Positions 36,860-46,330 of a stretch of 64,000 nucleotides of DNA are shown here, piece after piece. Each line of letters starts with the position of its first letter. The first letter of the stretch is position 1. The stretch lies in the NCBI RefSeq assembly GCF_001545075.1, contig NZ_FCOB02000003.1, positions 248,001 through 312,000 of the forward strand, written 5' to 3'. The position numbers and the translations under genes are program-made. The notes below the pieces were generated by a model. That model saw only the letters and a list, made by a program, of their open reading frames with translations. It had not been told where the DNA came from and did no database searches. The DNA is from Caballeronia ptereochthonis. Lineage in GTDB: Bacteria > Pseudomonadota > Gammaproteobacteria > Burkholderiales > Burkholderiaceae.

Positions 36860-37774
36860 TCAAGGCTCCTGCACACGGGTCCAAGACGCATCGGGATCGA
36901 ACGCCGTCAACGGCTTTGCCGCTGCGCCGCGATTCTTCTGATACACCACGCCATTGTTGTTGACAACGAAAGTCATCACGCCGCTTGCACCGTATCGCGC
37001 AGGGTACGCGGCCATCGCGAAGCCGGCGAGCATGCGCCCGTTGATGATGTAATTGAAAGCGCCGCCCGCCGCGTGCTTACCCTGTCGGGTGAGGATGCGA
37101 AAATAGTATCCGTGGTAACCATCACCCGGGGTTCGGCCCTCGAAATAGTTCGCGCTTGCGGCAATCAGAGGACCGAACGGGCTCGGCTCCTCGCCCTTCG
37201 ATTCGTCGGCGGCCCAATAGAGGCCGTCGCGCTTGCCCGGCAAACTGCCGAGCCTACGCGCGTATTGCAGCACGCCGTCGCCCATGCGATCTTGCGTCGA
37301 GTACTCGCGTTGCGCATCCACGTACGTGCGCAGAACCTTGATCGCTTCGAGCTCGTTCGCGCCGATGCGCCGGTCCAAGACTTCTTGCTCGCCCTCTTCA
37401 GTTGCAAAGCGCCACCCGCCATGTTCCCGAACCAGTGGAATCGGCATCGGCCAAGCTTCGTCGCCGATGCGCAGGATGCGGCGGTTCTGCGACGTTTCCT
37501 CGAGCATGTGATATGCATTGAACTCGGCGAGCGCGTTAGCGCGCAGATCGCGGTTTTCGGCTTCATCCGGCGTCACAACGAGTTCCTTGTGTGCATTGCC
37601 GAAGATCGCGATGAGCGCGGCATCGTCGTTCGACTTTAGCGCCTGCTGGAGCGCGCTGATCGCTTCGTCGGGCGTGGCGAACGTCTGCTGCTGATCGGCG
37701 ACAGCCGCGCGCAGCGGGATGACGAGCATCGCCCAGACAAGGCAAGGAACAGTTAGACGAGACCATGTGCTCAC
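36860..37774 (-). CDS. DUF2950 secreted protein, second copy
   Basis: 304 residues. I chose GTG 37774 (AGGAG upstream) because it places a signal peptide (LTVPCLVWAMLVIPLRAAVA) at the N-terminus; the longer frame back to 38116 only overlaps the DUF3300 end. Family features: ATPDEAISALQQALKSNDDA, RRIGANELEAIKVLRTYVDA, GKRDGLYWAADESKGEEPSP and GGAFNYIINGRMLAGFAMAA. It begins 10 bases after DUF3300. It shares under half of its residues with the copy at 18951 but the same domain order. Confidence 0.87.
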   Translation of the reverse strand: MSTWSRLTVPCLVWAMLVIPLRAAVADQQQTFATPDEAISALQQALKSNDDAALIAIFGNAHKELVVTPDEAENRDLRANALAEFNAYHMLEETSQNRRILRIGDEAWPMPIPLVREHGGWRFATEEGEQEVLDRRIGANELEAIKVLRTYVDAQREYSTQDRMGDGVLQYARRLGSLPGKRDGLYWAADESKGEEPSPFGPLIAASANYFEGRTPGDGYHGYYFRILTRQGKHAAGGAFNYIINGRMLAGFAMAAYPARYGASGVMTFVVNNNGVVYQKNRGAAAKPLTAFDPDASWTRVQEP

Positions 37775-37784
37775 GACGCCTCTC

Positions 37785-39062
37785 CTATCGGCGGCCCATG
37801 CGACCGCCGCCTCCGCCAAATCCACCGCGCCCGCCCCCGGAAATGCCGCCTCCCTGGAAGTTGCGCCCGCCCTGCCCGCCGGACATCGACTGACGGCTGG
37901 CGGCGCCGCGCGCGCCATCCGCCCGCGCACCCTGGGCAGAGCCATAGCCGCTGAACGCTTCGCCGCCGCGTCCTTGGAAGGTGCCGCTACCTTGACCGCG
38001 TGCCGCTTGCGCGGAATTCGGCGCGCGCGTGGCGGCTCGATTGCCATCGCCGGCTGCGCCGAAGTTGCCGGCGCCGGCGCGCGACGGCGGATCACCGACA
38101 CGTTGTGACGTGGCACGCGTGCTGGCGCCCGACACCTGTCCCGGCTTTTTTTCCGAGCGCCACTGCGTCGAGCGCTGAGAGGCAGATGTCCCGTTCGCCG
38201 AGCGGTTCGCCGCGCGATTGCTCAGTTCGTTCTTGACCTCGGCCCGATTGACGCTGCCTTCGCGGTTGATGTTGATCGTGTTGTTGCCGCCGTTATAGTT
38301 CGTCTCGTAGTGGCCGCCGTGCCATGCTGCCGTGATCGCCGCGCCCCAGATGAGGCCCGTCGCGAACGCCGCGCCCGGTGCGTACGGATAGTAGTAGACA
38401 GGGTAAGGCGCAGGCCAGTAGCTATAAACCGGTGTCGGGCTGCTGACGACGACCGTCGTCGGGTTGTACTGCGGCACGTAGATGATCTCGGGATTGGACG
38501 GCACGATCTTGATAACTTCCTTCTCGACCACCACCGTCTGCTTGTCATCCGTTTTAAGATTCCCCGCCGATTGCGTCTGACGCCGGAAACGCTGCACGGC
38601 CTGCAAGACCGCGCTCTGGTCCGCGACCACCGCCTCACCGAGCGCCACTGTCCAGTCCAGGTCGGTGCTCATTTTCTTCACGACTTCGGGGTAATTCAGC
38701 AGCGCCTTGACCGGGTCCTGCCATGCTTCATTGACCGGCAGGTCCTTCTCGGTTTTTCTCCGGTCAAGAAAGCGATCAGCCTGCACGATTTCGACGGGAT
38801 ACGTCGACGCCGGGAGAATGATCGCGACGAGGTCATCAGGAAACAGGGCGATCGGACCGACAAGCACGTCGAGGGAGGCGGAATCCATCGAGACCACTTG
38901 CGCACCACTCGGCGCCGACGCAGGTTGGGCGGTTGCCGCACCGCTTGTAGCCGGCGGCTGAACAACGGCCTGCGCACCCGTCTCCGTCGGTGCCTGGGGG
39001 CCCGCGCACGCGCCCGCACAAATCGCCAACACGATGCTCAGCAGCCGGGAGAACTCACGCAT
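37785..39062 (-). CDS. DUF3300 lipoprotein, second copy
   Basis: 425 residues from ATG 39062. Signal peptide with a lipobox near ICAGACA. DUF3300 domain: LVGPIALFPDDLVAIILPAS, YPEVVKKMSTDLDWTVALGE, and NPEIIYVPQYNPTTVVVSS. It ends with a low-complexity N/S/R/G tail finishing GGGGGRMGRR, the same style of end as the copy at 17236 (GGGRR), but without the 13-residue array. DUF2950 follows, so the pair order DUF3300 then DUF2950 is conserved in both copies, on opposite strands. Confidence 0.85.
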   Translation of the reverse strand: MREFSRLLSIVLAICAGACAGPQAPTETGAQAVVQPPATSGAATAQPASAPSGAQVVSMDSASLDVLVGPIALFPDDLVAIILPASTYPVEIVQADRFLDRRKTEKDLPVNEAWQDPVKALLNYPEVVKKMSTDLDWTVALGEAVVADQSAVLQAVQRFRRQTQSAGNLKTDDKQTVVVEKEVIKIVPSNPEIIYVPQYNPTTVVVSSPTPVYSYWPAPYPVYYYPYAPGAAFATGLIWGAAITAAWHGGHYETNYNGGNNTININREGSVNRAEVKNELSNRAANRSANGTSASQRSTQWRSEKKPGQVSGASTRATSQRVGDPPSRAGAGNFGAAGDGNRAATRAPNSAQAARGQGSGTFQGRGGEAFSGYGSAQGARADGARGAASRQSMSGGQGGRNFQGGGISGGGRGGFGGGGGRMGRR

Positions 39063-39473
39063 TTCGACACCCGAACGGAGAACTGTAGAGCCCATGTTTT
39101 GAGGAACGCCGACACTGTACTCGCGCCGCGAACTCCCGGGTGAGTGCGGAAAGTATCCAAATACACGTCTCATTCGACGCTAAGCGGATGGATCGAGTTC
39201 ATGACATCGCCCCTGCGCCCAATTACGTACCGGGGCGTGCTCGAACCCACTTGGTCAAGAGGCGCTCCGGATTCCCCAGCAAAGCCGCAGCATCTTTATT
39301 GGACTGATAATCTATCGCTAAGGAGTTGTCATCCGGGTTTATCCGGCGTTCGACTGAGGGTACTTGAGATCGCGGCAAATATTACATGTGGCCGTAAGAA
39401 GTGGCGTTGCGTGACTTTTCAATCGTCTGCGCACGTAGCTGCCAACAACTCGTCGAGACTTGCCACGCGCCCG

Positions 39474-39605
39474 TCACCATAAGCTTGGATCGCTAAGTAT
39501 TGGCCACGGCGCTCCGAGGTACTCGAACGTTTCGCCTTTGCGCCAGCGGTCCCACATCAGTGCCTTCTGACTCTCAGAATAATAGATCCTCGGTCTCTGC
39601 TTCAT
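39474..39605 (-). mobile_element. IS30-family transposase, N-terminal fragment
   Basis: The start MKQRPRIYYSESQKALMWDR with GGAGG upstream and the following WRKGE are typical of IS30-family transposases of Burkholderiales. After about 30 residues the match is lost and the frame stops. The helix-turn-helix remainder and the DDE domain are absent. Confidence 0.65.
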
Positions 39606-40228
39606 TGCAACACCTCCACTGCTCACGCAGATTCTAGTGTGTTGCATCGACCGGTTGAATCCGCCACCCACTTCGGTCAGATCACCTCCTCCAAACCGGT
39701 CACTCAGCCGAAGTCGGTTCCTGCGAACTGAAGTGCCAATGAACGGCCGTTGGCGACCCCAACCAATCGGCCCATCTACAGCCGTTCGCACATCGTCTGC
39801 AAATGGCGGATCTCGAGCGTATCGCTGACTTTGGCCGCGAGCAAGCTGGGGATTGAATCCGCCAGCGGAGCAATCTTGGTCGAAGGCCGGACGCTGCTCT
39901 GCACCGTTTCCGCCCGTCCCGGGCCTACCGGCCGCCGAAGCGCTTCTGGACGCTCAGCTTGTTGATAGTTTGGCGCGACCTGACGCGACTGCGCGAGAAC
40001 GGACGTCCCCCCCGGGACGCGGGCGATTTCTGCGACTTTGTCGATCGGAGGCACGTCCGACAGAAGCGCGCTGTCACGCTGATGGCTTGAACCGTTTTCA
40101 TGCGCAACTATGCTGTAAAAGTCGAGGGGCCGATATTCAAGAAGACCTCGAAAGCTCAGACGATTTCGGCTGTAATGACGGTCCAGACGGACCGAGCGCA
40201 AGGCTGAATCCCGACAAATTCGGTGTGT
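39606..40228. other. Region between the IS30 fragment and MltF
   Basis: Holds the dispersed repeat described separately (39655-39772). A leftward frame 39776-40201 (141 residues, containing DVPPIDKVAEIARVPGG) is open but has no recognised motif or clear ribosome site; I do not call it. The MltF promoter should lie at the right edge. Confidence 0.35.
39655..39772 (+). repeat. Dispersed intergenic repeat, copy 1
   Basis: About 115 bases align with 62935-63050: both carry a CACT-C/T-C/G-GATCAGA start, GCTCCAAA-C/G-CGGTCA-C/G-TCAGCCGAA, then GCGAACTGAA/GCGGACTGGA and ATGAACGG/ATGAAGCGG with TTGGCGACC. Roughly 75% identical. It is non-coding and adjacent to mobile-element scraps in both places. 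Confidence 0.65.
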
Positions 40229-41749
40229 ATGATGCGTTTCGCTCGTGCGTGCCTGCTATCAGGCTTGTTGTGCGCTTCGCTTTGCTTATGGAGCGCAGTT
40301 TTCGCTGCGGCTCAACCGGCATCCGCGCCGTCATCTGCGTCTGCGTCACCGACAGTGTCCGCGCCGATTCCTGCGAGTGCGACACGCCGCATTGATCTGA
40401 CCAACAAGCCTTGGCGCGGCGATTTCGACGCGATGCTAGACCGTCGCATAATTCGAGTTCTCGCCCCCTTTAGCCGTACGCTCTACTTCAACGATCGCGG
40501 ACACGAGCGCGGGGTGACCGCGGATACCGTGCGCGACTTTGAGCGATTCGTCAACAGGACCTACGCCGATCGCCTCGGCAAACGCCCGATTACGGTCATC
40601 ATAATCCCGACAACACGCGACCGGCTGCTGCCCGGGCTCGCGGAAGGCGTCGGCGATATCGCAGCCGGCAATCTGACGGTAACGGAGGATCGCCTGAAGC
40701 AGGCCGACTTTGTTACCGCACACGCGCTCAGGCCGACGCGTGAACTCGTTCTGACCGGTCCGAAGTCACCTGCGCTTTCCGCTCTCGATGACCTGAAGGG
40801 AAAGTCCGTCGACGTCCGCCGCCATAGTAGCTATTACGAAAGCCTGATTGCACTGAACAACCACTTCCGGCAGGTCGGAAAGCCACCGATCCGGATCGTG
40901 CTGTTACCGGATGCGCTCGAAGACGAAGACGCGATGGAGATGCTGAATATCGGCCTGCTTCAGATCCTGGTCGTCGACGACTGGAAGGCGCGCATGTGGG
41001 CGCAGATGCTACCGAACGTCAAGGTGCACGAGAACATGGCGGTGCGGGAGGGCGGCGTCATCGGCTGGGCCATTCGCAAGAATAGCCCTCAGTTGAAGGC
41101 GGTGATCGGCGACTTCTATGAGAAGGTCATCAGGAAGCAAAGCATAGCAGAGGTCCGCCTCAAACAATACGTGCAGGGTGCGAAGCAGATTCACAACAAC
41201 ACAGAAACGGCCGAACTCAAACGTTTCAGACAGACGGTGGCGTATTTCGAAAAATATGGCCGGCAATACGATTTCGACCCATTGATGCTCGCCGCCCAAG
41301 GGTTCCAGGAATCGCAGCTCAATCAGGATGCGAAGAGTCGGGTGGGCGCGGTCGGCATCATGCAACTCATGCCGGCCACAGGGAAAGAACTCAACGTCGG
41401 GGACATCAAGGTTACCCAGTGGAACATACAGGCCGGCGCGAAGTATCTTGATCAATTGATGACCCGCTACTTCCAGGATGCCCATTTTTCCGAGGTGGAC
41501 CGGCCGTTATTCGCTTTTGCCAGTTATAACGCCGGTCCGGGAAACATCGCGAAGATGCGCAAGGAGGCTGCTGCCCGCGGACTCAACCCCGATGTCTGGT
41601 TCAACAACGTGGAGATCGTGGTGGCCGAGAAGATCGGCATCGAGACGACCACGTATGTGCGAAACATCTACAAGTACTATGCGTCCTACCACCTTCTCAA
41701 GGAAGCGCAAGCGCAGCGCAGCCGCGTCGTTCGGCAGCGGAGCGGCTGA
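40229..41749 (+). CDS. mltF: MltF-type lytic murein transglycosylase
   Basis: 506 residues (ATG 40229 or 40232). Signal peptide to about AVFAAAQ, Ala/Ser-rich linker, then a periplasmic solute-binding (SBP_bac_3) domain at about 60-310 (RRIIRVLAPFSRTLYFND, NLTVTEDRLKQADFV). An SLT domain follows with catalytic Glu near 360 in AAQGFQESQLNQ and VGAVGIMQLMPATG, FASYNAGPGN. It cleaves peptidoglycan glycan strands to 1,6-anhydro ends at the outer membrane; the binding domain regulates activity in the family. No Cys lipobox is seen, so it is probably soluble or anchored otherwise. Confidence 0.9.
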   Translation: MMRFARACLLSGLLCASLCLWSAVFAAAQPASAPSSASASPTVSAPIPASATRRIDLTNKPWRGDFDAMLDRRIIRVLAPFSRTLYFNDRGHERGVTADTVRDFERFVNRTYADRLGKRPITVIIIPTTRDRLLPGLAEGVGDIAAGNLTVTEDRLKQADFVTAHALRPTRELVLTGPKSPALSALDDLKGKSVDVRRHSSYYESLIALNNHFRQVGKPPIRIVLLPDALEDEDAMEMLNIGLLQILVVDDWKARMWAQMLPNVKVHENMAVREGGVIGWAIRKNSPQLKAVIGDFYEKVIRKQSIAEVRLKQYVQGAKQIHNNTETAELKRFRQTVAYFEKYGRQYDFDPLMLAAQGFQESQLNQDAKSRVGAVGIMQLMPATGKELNVGDIKVTQWNIQAGAKYLDQLMTRYFQDAHFSEVDRPLFAFASYNAGPGNIAKMRKEAAARGLNPDVWFNNVEIVVAEKIGIETTTYVRNIYKYYASYHLLKEAQAQRSRVVRQRSG

Positions 41750-42080
41750 CGGGGGCAACGCACATCGTATAGCCGACGCTCAGCCGACACGCGGCGAGGT
41801 TGCTTCGCGTCTGGTGGAACGCGGGAATCGCGCGACGTGATTTGCAACTCTCGGCCCCTTGGCGCATTTCTTCTTTCCAGTCCACTCCGGCCACTAAATG
41901 CGACGGGCCGAATGACGCATAGGGGTCGGGCTGCGTCAGTCCTCTCCCCGACCTCATTGCTCGAAAACGGTCACTGGAATTTTGCGGCCCCTGAGCGGCC
42001 AGTCGGCTGCGCGTAGTCCCGACCTATTGTCGACGGTGGCGTTGTCAGCAGTCCGAAGGCCGGTCTCGGAAGCGGTCCGG
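41750..42080. other. Intergenic region after MltF
   Basis: No coding signal on either strand that I can support. It ends where a transposase fragment begins on the reverse strand. Confidence 0.35.
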
Positions 42081-42329
42081 TCACTTCGCACCCTCAATGG
42101 CAACACCCTTGTAGCCGCGATCGACGAGGACGACTTCCGGCTTCACGTCGCTCAAGATCGCCGCTTGCATCAACGCCTCAGGCAGGGTGTGACCGTGGTA
42201 TGGGTCGCCCGACATCGAGCGGGCAACTCGCGGCCCGTAGAGTCCCTGGAGCGCGAACTGTTGCTTCGCGGCCTCGAAAACGCGTCGACGGGTGCCCTCG
42301 GATTTCCTTTTCACTCGCGGCACGTTCAT
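42081..42329 (-). pseudogene. TetR N-terminus fused to an IS5-type transposase fragment
   Basis: ATG 42329 has GGAGG eight bases upstream and opens a TetR-like DNA-binding start (RRRVFEAAKQQFALQGLYG). After about 40 residues it switches to DPYHGHTLPEALMQAAILSD and VLVDRGYKGVAIEG, the DDE-region pattern of IS5-group transposases, and stops. Neither gene is complete: the regulator lacks its second half-helix and ligand domain, and the transposase lacks both ends. Confidence 0.6.
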
Positions 42330-42566
42330 AGTTGGCGCCTCCAGCCTCGCAATGTAACGGAAAACTTCGCTCACCTCCGCCACATTATGCGCGCCCACTC
42401 ACCCTGCGAACCGTTTCCCCCGCGCGGGCCACGAGCGCAACCTCCTCCGCACGGGCTCGAGGCACGTTGCGCCCTTCTCGTCCGTAGCTTACCGCCCGCT
42501 TGAACAACGGCTTCTATCGCGCTCAAATCGCCCCCTAGCGCGACTTGGCCGCTTGGGAGCTTCCAA

Positions 42567-43745
42567 TCAGAAACGGTGACGCACGCCGACGGTTGCCTCA
42601 ATCTGATTCGATGTCGATGCGGGCGAACTCACACCGTTGATCCAGGCGACCCCCAGCGGGTTGCCAGCCCTCGCGCTCACACTTTGGTAGGTGCTTTGAA
42701 TATAGACGTCCGTGCGTTTTGAGAAGGCGTAGTTCGCGAGCCCGCTCACCTGATTCCAGTGCGGAGCACCGCTCCCGGCATTGCCTCCGGCCCGTGAGTA
42801 AGTGTAAGCGGCCGCGAGCATAACGGCTGGTGTCAAAGCGAACCGGATGTTTCCTTCATAGTTCTGGAAGTGGGTGTTGAAGCCAGTCAGGAACAGCTCG
42901 GTCAGGTTCGTTTGTGTATAGACGAAGCCCGCGACCAACGGACCGAACGCGTAGTTGACGCCTCCGCCCCACGTCTGTTGCCGGCGAGCAAGTGCACCTA
43001 ATGGCACCGAGGTCGGAGTCAGAAGGCCTGATAGCGACGTTCCGAGCGTATCGGTGACTGCTCCGTTCGTGTTGAGTTGTGCCGGGCTGCCGGCGGCGTT
43101 GTTCAGGTGTAGATACCCCGCGCCGAAGTTCAACGGCCCCCACGCGTACGACATGCCGACGCTGTACGCACGATTGTTCGCGAACCCACCGGCCTGGTTC
43201 GAGAAGCCATACAGGGCGCCGAGTTTGAAGCCGGCAAAATCCGGGCTCTGATACTTGACGGAATTGTTAATTTGGAACGAGTCGTTCAGATTGTCGACGT
43301 CGAACGGGTGCGCGAAATGCGTCCCGCCATACTGTGTTCCGGTCAACGAGAGCGGCCCGAGGAAGTCAACCATGCCGTCGGTTTGACGTCCCAAAGTCAG
43401 CGAGCCGAAGTCACGACTGGAAACTCCGACGTAGGCCAAACGGTTGAAGATGCGATTGGCAGACGACAACTGCCCGTTGTTCAGGTTAAACCCGTTTTCC
43501 AAAGTGAAGATCGCCTGCAACCCGCCGCCTAGATCTTCCGCTCCGCGCAGCCCCCAACGACTGTACTGCACACCTCCACTGGTCATCTGCCAGTTGCTGT
43601 GACCACCTGCTCCGGTGCCGGTGATTTGGCTGTTCGTGTAAGTCAGGCCTGCGTCGATCAGGCCGTAAAGCGTCACGCTGCTTTGCGCTTGCGCCACACC
43701 GGCCAAGGAGGCCAGCGCGGTACCGGCTATCAGAGTTTTCTTCAT
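42567..43745 (-). CDS. Gram-negative trimeric porin (intact copy)
   Basis: 392 residues. Signal peptide MKKTLIAGTALASLAGVAQA. The mature barrel starts SSVTLYGLIDAGLTYTNS; inside are RWGLRGAEDLGGGLQAIFTL, LGRQTDGMVDFLGPL and ends QIEATVGVRHRF with C-terminal Phe. It forms a general diffusion channel of the OpcP/Omp38 type of Burkholderiales. It is the full-length paralogue of the wreck at 20.05-20.57 kb. Divergent from it, about 350 bases upstream of its start, is a terminator-ended intergenic transcript candidate. Confidence 0.92.
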   Translation of the reverse strand: MKKTLIAGTALASLAGVAQAQSSVTLYGLIDAGLTYTNSQITGTGAGGHSNWQMTSGGVQYSRWGLRGAEDLGGGLQAIFTLENGFNLNNGQLSSANRIFNRLAYVGVSSRDFGSLTLGRQTDGMVDFLGPLSLTGTQYGGTHFAHPFDVDNLNDSFQINNSVKYQSPDFAGFKLGALYGFSNQAGGFANNRAYSVGMSYAWGPLNFGAGYLHLNNAAGSPAQLNTNGAVTDTLGTSLSGLLTPTSVPLGALARRQQTWGGGVNYAFGPLVAGFVYTQTNLTELFLTGFNTHFQNYEGNIRFALTPAVMLAAAYTYSRAGGNAGSGAPHWNQVSGLANYAFSKRTDVYIQSTYQSVSARAGNPLGVAWINGVSSPASTSNQIEATVGVRHRF

Positions 43746-44021
43746 TCGTTACTCCAGGGTTCGAAGTCTGTTTTCATTAAACGCTCACGCACCCCGTACC
43801 GCGACTGTCCTCTCTGCGGAGAAGTTGCTGTCGCTGTAATACGATAACGGAAATTGGGTGTCCGAATCTATCGAGTCGTCAAGTTTGTCGCTGGATCGCA
43901 ACGTCTGCGGATATGCCGTATGAGACGACCGTGCTGCGAGGCAAGCAACGCGGAATTTCCTTCGGCATCCCTTTATCCGGAACCGGCGTTCGAATGCCGC
44001 GATCGAATCTTCGCCTTGTGT

Positions 44022-44117
44022 TTTTCCGGTTACGCGCTAACCTACCTCTGCTCCGGCTGAAATTGAGCGGGGTTTAAATCTCCAAGGTGGTTCACCCGCT
44101 TCGGCGGGTTTTTTTTC
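44022..44117 (+). ncRNA. Candidate small RNA divergent to the intact porin
   Basis: A strong intrinsic terminator (44094-44117) on the plus strand is not preceded by any credible gene. A weak promoter (TTGTGT 44016-44021, TAACCT 44038-44043, 16-base spacer) would start a transcript of about 70 bases. The placement, divergent and upstream of a porin gene, repeats that at 20.7 kb, though the sequences are not obviously related. It could instead be a leader or the end of an unrecognised short gene. Confidence 0.3.
44094..44117 (+). terminator. Strong intrinsic terminator
   Basis: ACCCGC and GCGGGT pair around a TTCG tetraloop (44094-44109) and are followed directly by eight Ts. A near-ideal rho-independent terminator on the plus strand. 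It lies before the second SYLF gene's promoter, so it insulates that gene from upstream transcription. Confidence 0.85.
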
Positions 44118-44184
44118 GCTGGCGCGTTCGCGACGGGTTTTCAAACAAGCGACCTCGGTTGAGTCGATCGTCTTCACACTGCTG

Positions 44185-44193
44185 TGCTATAAC
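44185..44193 (+). promoter_or_regulatory. Extended -10 promoter of the second SYLF gene
   Basis: TGC followed by TATAAC, about 60 bases before ATG 44254. The string TGTGCTATAA is the same as before copy 1 while neighbouring bases differ, supporting its role. Confidence 0.5.
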
Positions 44194-44253
44194 ACTTCGT
44201 GCATCTCGCTAGTGCTTTATGGCGTTTTTTTCATTCCACGATGGAGAACTTCG

Positions 44254-44844
44254 ATGCAGAGACGGAACTTCATGCGCAAGTCCACCGCCGTCCTGGCACT
44301 GGCAGGCCTCGCAGTAGCTGGCTGCACGACCAACAGGAACGCTGGAGGCGAACAGGCCGCAGGCGCGGCCGATCTGCACCGGTCGATCGACGCCGACGTC
44401 GATAGCACCCTTCAGCGTCTATACGCCACGGTAGGCGGCTCGCGTGAGTTGGTCGCAAAAGCGAGCGGCGTGCTCGTGTTTCCGTCCGTAATCCAAGCCG
44501 GCCTCGTCGTCGGCGCGCAATATGGCAAAGGCGCGCTGCGCGCGGGCGGCCACACCGTCGGCTACTACAGCACAACTTCGGGCTCGTTCGGCCTGCAGGC
44601 AGGCGCTCAATCGAAGGCGCTCATCTTTCTCTTCATGACTCAGGACTCGCTCAGCAAGTTCCGCAACTCCGATGGCTGGTCAGCTGGTGCAGACGCCTCC
44701 GTGGCGCTCGTTAGGATGGGCGCAAATGGTGCGATCGACACGAACACAGCAACCAAACCGGTTCAGGCATTCGTTCTGACGAACGCCGGCCTGATGGCTG
44801 ATGCCTCGCTCCAGGGAACGAAGGTTTCGCACCTGACGGAGTAA
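44254..44844 (+). CDS. SYLF-domain lipoprotein (copy 2)
   Basis: 196 residues, same length and start as copy 1 (30380), differing at about 20 positions. Signal MQRRNFMRKSTAVLALAGLA with lipobox VAGCT, then the SYLF domain (GVLVFPSVIQAGLVVGAQYG; FLFMTQDSLSKFRNSDGWSA). GGAG lies before ATG 44254. Both copies appear functional, unlike most other duplicated genes in this window. Downstream sequence to about 45235 also resembles that after copy 1. Confidence 0.85.
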   Translation: MQRRNFMRKSTAVLALAGLAVAGCTTNRNAGGEQAAGAADLHRSIDADVDSTLQRLYATVGGSRELVAKASGVLVFPSVIQAGLVVGAQYGKGALRAGGHTVGYYSTTSGSFGLQAGAQSKALIFLFMTQDSLSKFRNSDGWSAGADASVALVRMGANGAIDTNTATKPVQAFVLTNAGLMADASLQGTKVSHLTE

Positions 44845-45394
44845 GCGCGTCGCGCTGGCATGGCGCGTCGCGCAACCGCCCATATGGCGTGATCGTCTCG
44901 ATCGCGCCATTCTACGTTGCCAAGCATGCTTCTTGAGAGTTTCGCCGCGCGACACTGAACTGGCCGCGCGCCTTCTTCGCCAGAACCAGGTTGCCCCTTG
45001 GGAACCAGCAACGTTGCCCAAGTGCCTTGATTGGCGCGGAGGGAACTTACTTTTCGAATGCGACACGGAACGACGAACGGTTTGGATGCTCATTGGTGCC
45101 GGCTGCACTGCGATCGCATACACCCATGCTCGGCAAGGCCGTTCGTCGTGAACTGCTCCGTCGCCGCTCCGCGAACGCGCCTGCGGCTAGCCACCGATTC
45201 CGTGGCCAAGCCTTCCGAAAACTAAGAATCCTTGGCATTCGAGATATTCGTTGCGACTGGCGAAACCACGGCACTGACTTACCGCCGTCGCCATCACTCT
45301 CCTCGCCTCCTTCGCCGACAAGCCCGTAGGCAATTTGACGTAATACGCACCAAGCCAAGTGTTTCGATAACGCGGATCAAACGAGGTGGTTCGT
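44845..45394. other. Intergenic region between SYLF copy 2 and PPK2
   Basis: Parts align with the shorter region after SYLF copy 1 (30971-31196): both contain CTGCTCCGTCGCCGCT, GCGCCTGCGGCT and GGAAAACTA-like ends, the last just before the IS5 end in copy 1. No gene is supported here. The match marks where the IS truncated copy 1, removing the PPK2 gene. Confidence 0.55.
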
Positions 45395-46231
45395 TCAGAA
45401 TCGCTCGGGCACGTATCGAAGGGGTCGGCCAGGCTCATGATAGCCCTCCCGCTTCTGACGCTTTGGCAGCTTCACCTTCTCTCGCGCCACAGCTTCATAC
45501 GGAACGCTGTCGAGAAGATGGCTGATCAGGTTCAGCCGAGCGCGGCGCTTATCGTCCGACCGCACGACGTGCCACGGCGCTATATCCGTATCTGTCGCTT
45601 CGAACATATCGTCGCGCGCACGCGAATAGTCGTACCAGCGGCTATAGGAGCGAAGGTCCATCGGCGAGAGCTTCCAGATCTTGCGCTCGTCGTGGATGCG
45701 CTCTTCGAGGCGCCGCGTCTGCTCTTCCTGGCCGACCTCCAGCCAGTATTTGAGCAGAATGACTCCAGAATCGATGATCGCGCGTTCGACGAGTGGCACA
45801 GCCTTCATAAAGTCGCGCGCCTGATGCTCGCTGCAGAAACCCATCACGCGTTCGACGCCCGCGCGGTTGTACCAGCTTCGATCGAAGAGCGTGATTTCGC
45901 CCGCTGCCGGCAAGTGCGGCAGATAACGCTGCACATACATCTGAGTCTTTTCGCGTTCGGTGGGTGCGGGTAGCGCCACGACGCGGAAGATGCGCGGGCT
46001 CACCCGCTCAGTGATCGCCTTAATGGTTCCCCCCTTCCCCGCGCCGTCGCGTCCCTCGAACACGACGCAGATCTTCGCGCCAGTCCGGACGGCCCATTCT
46101 TGCAGCTTCACAAGCTCGATATGCAGGCGCGCGAGTTCCTTCTCATACCGCTTGCGGGAGAGGCACTCCACAACCGCGTCTTCACCCACGCCCTTCGCTT
46201 CGCTGGCTTCCTTGTCCTTTTCATCTTTCAT
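45395..46231 (-). CDS. ppk2: Polyphosphate kinase 2 family protein
   Basis: 278 residues from ATG 46231. Walker A at about 60-68 (GRDGAGKGGTIKAI), Walker B near Asp117 (TLFDRSWYNRAGVERVMGFC), and the lid region MDLRSYSRWYDYSRARDDMF. Class I PPK2 enzymes phosphorylate nucleoside diphosphates (GDP or ADP) with polyphosphate, or the reverse. It is a single-domain form. It stands leftward just after the RRM gene (about 100 bases) and may be cotranscribed with it. The corresponding gene is missing beside SYLF copy 1. Confidence 0.9.
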   Translation of the reverse strand: MKDEKDKEASEAKGVGEDAVVECLSRKRYEKELARLHIELVKLQEWAVRTGAKICVVFEGRDGAGKGGTIKAITERVSPRIFRVVALPAPTEREKTQMYVQRYLPHLPAAGEITLFDRSWYNRAGVERVMGFCSEHQARDFMKAVPLVERAIIDSGVILLKYWLEVGQEEQTRRLEERIHDERKIWKLSPMDLRSYSRWYDYSRARDDMFEATDTDIAPWHVVRSDDKRRARLNLISHLLDSVPYEAVAREKVKLPKRQKREGYHEPGRPLRYVPERF

Positions 46232-46330
46232 CGCGGCCCCTGATGATGCCCGATGCGACGCTTGCGGCCACGCCACCACCAACTCGTCGCCAGTTTTTAC
46301 GGCACACCGTCAGTCACGGTGATAGCACCC

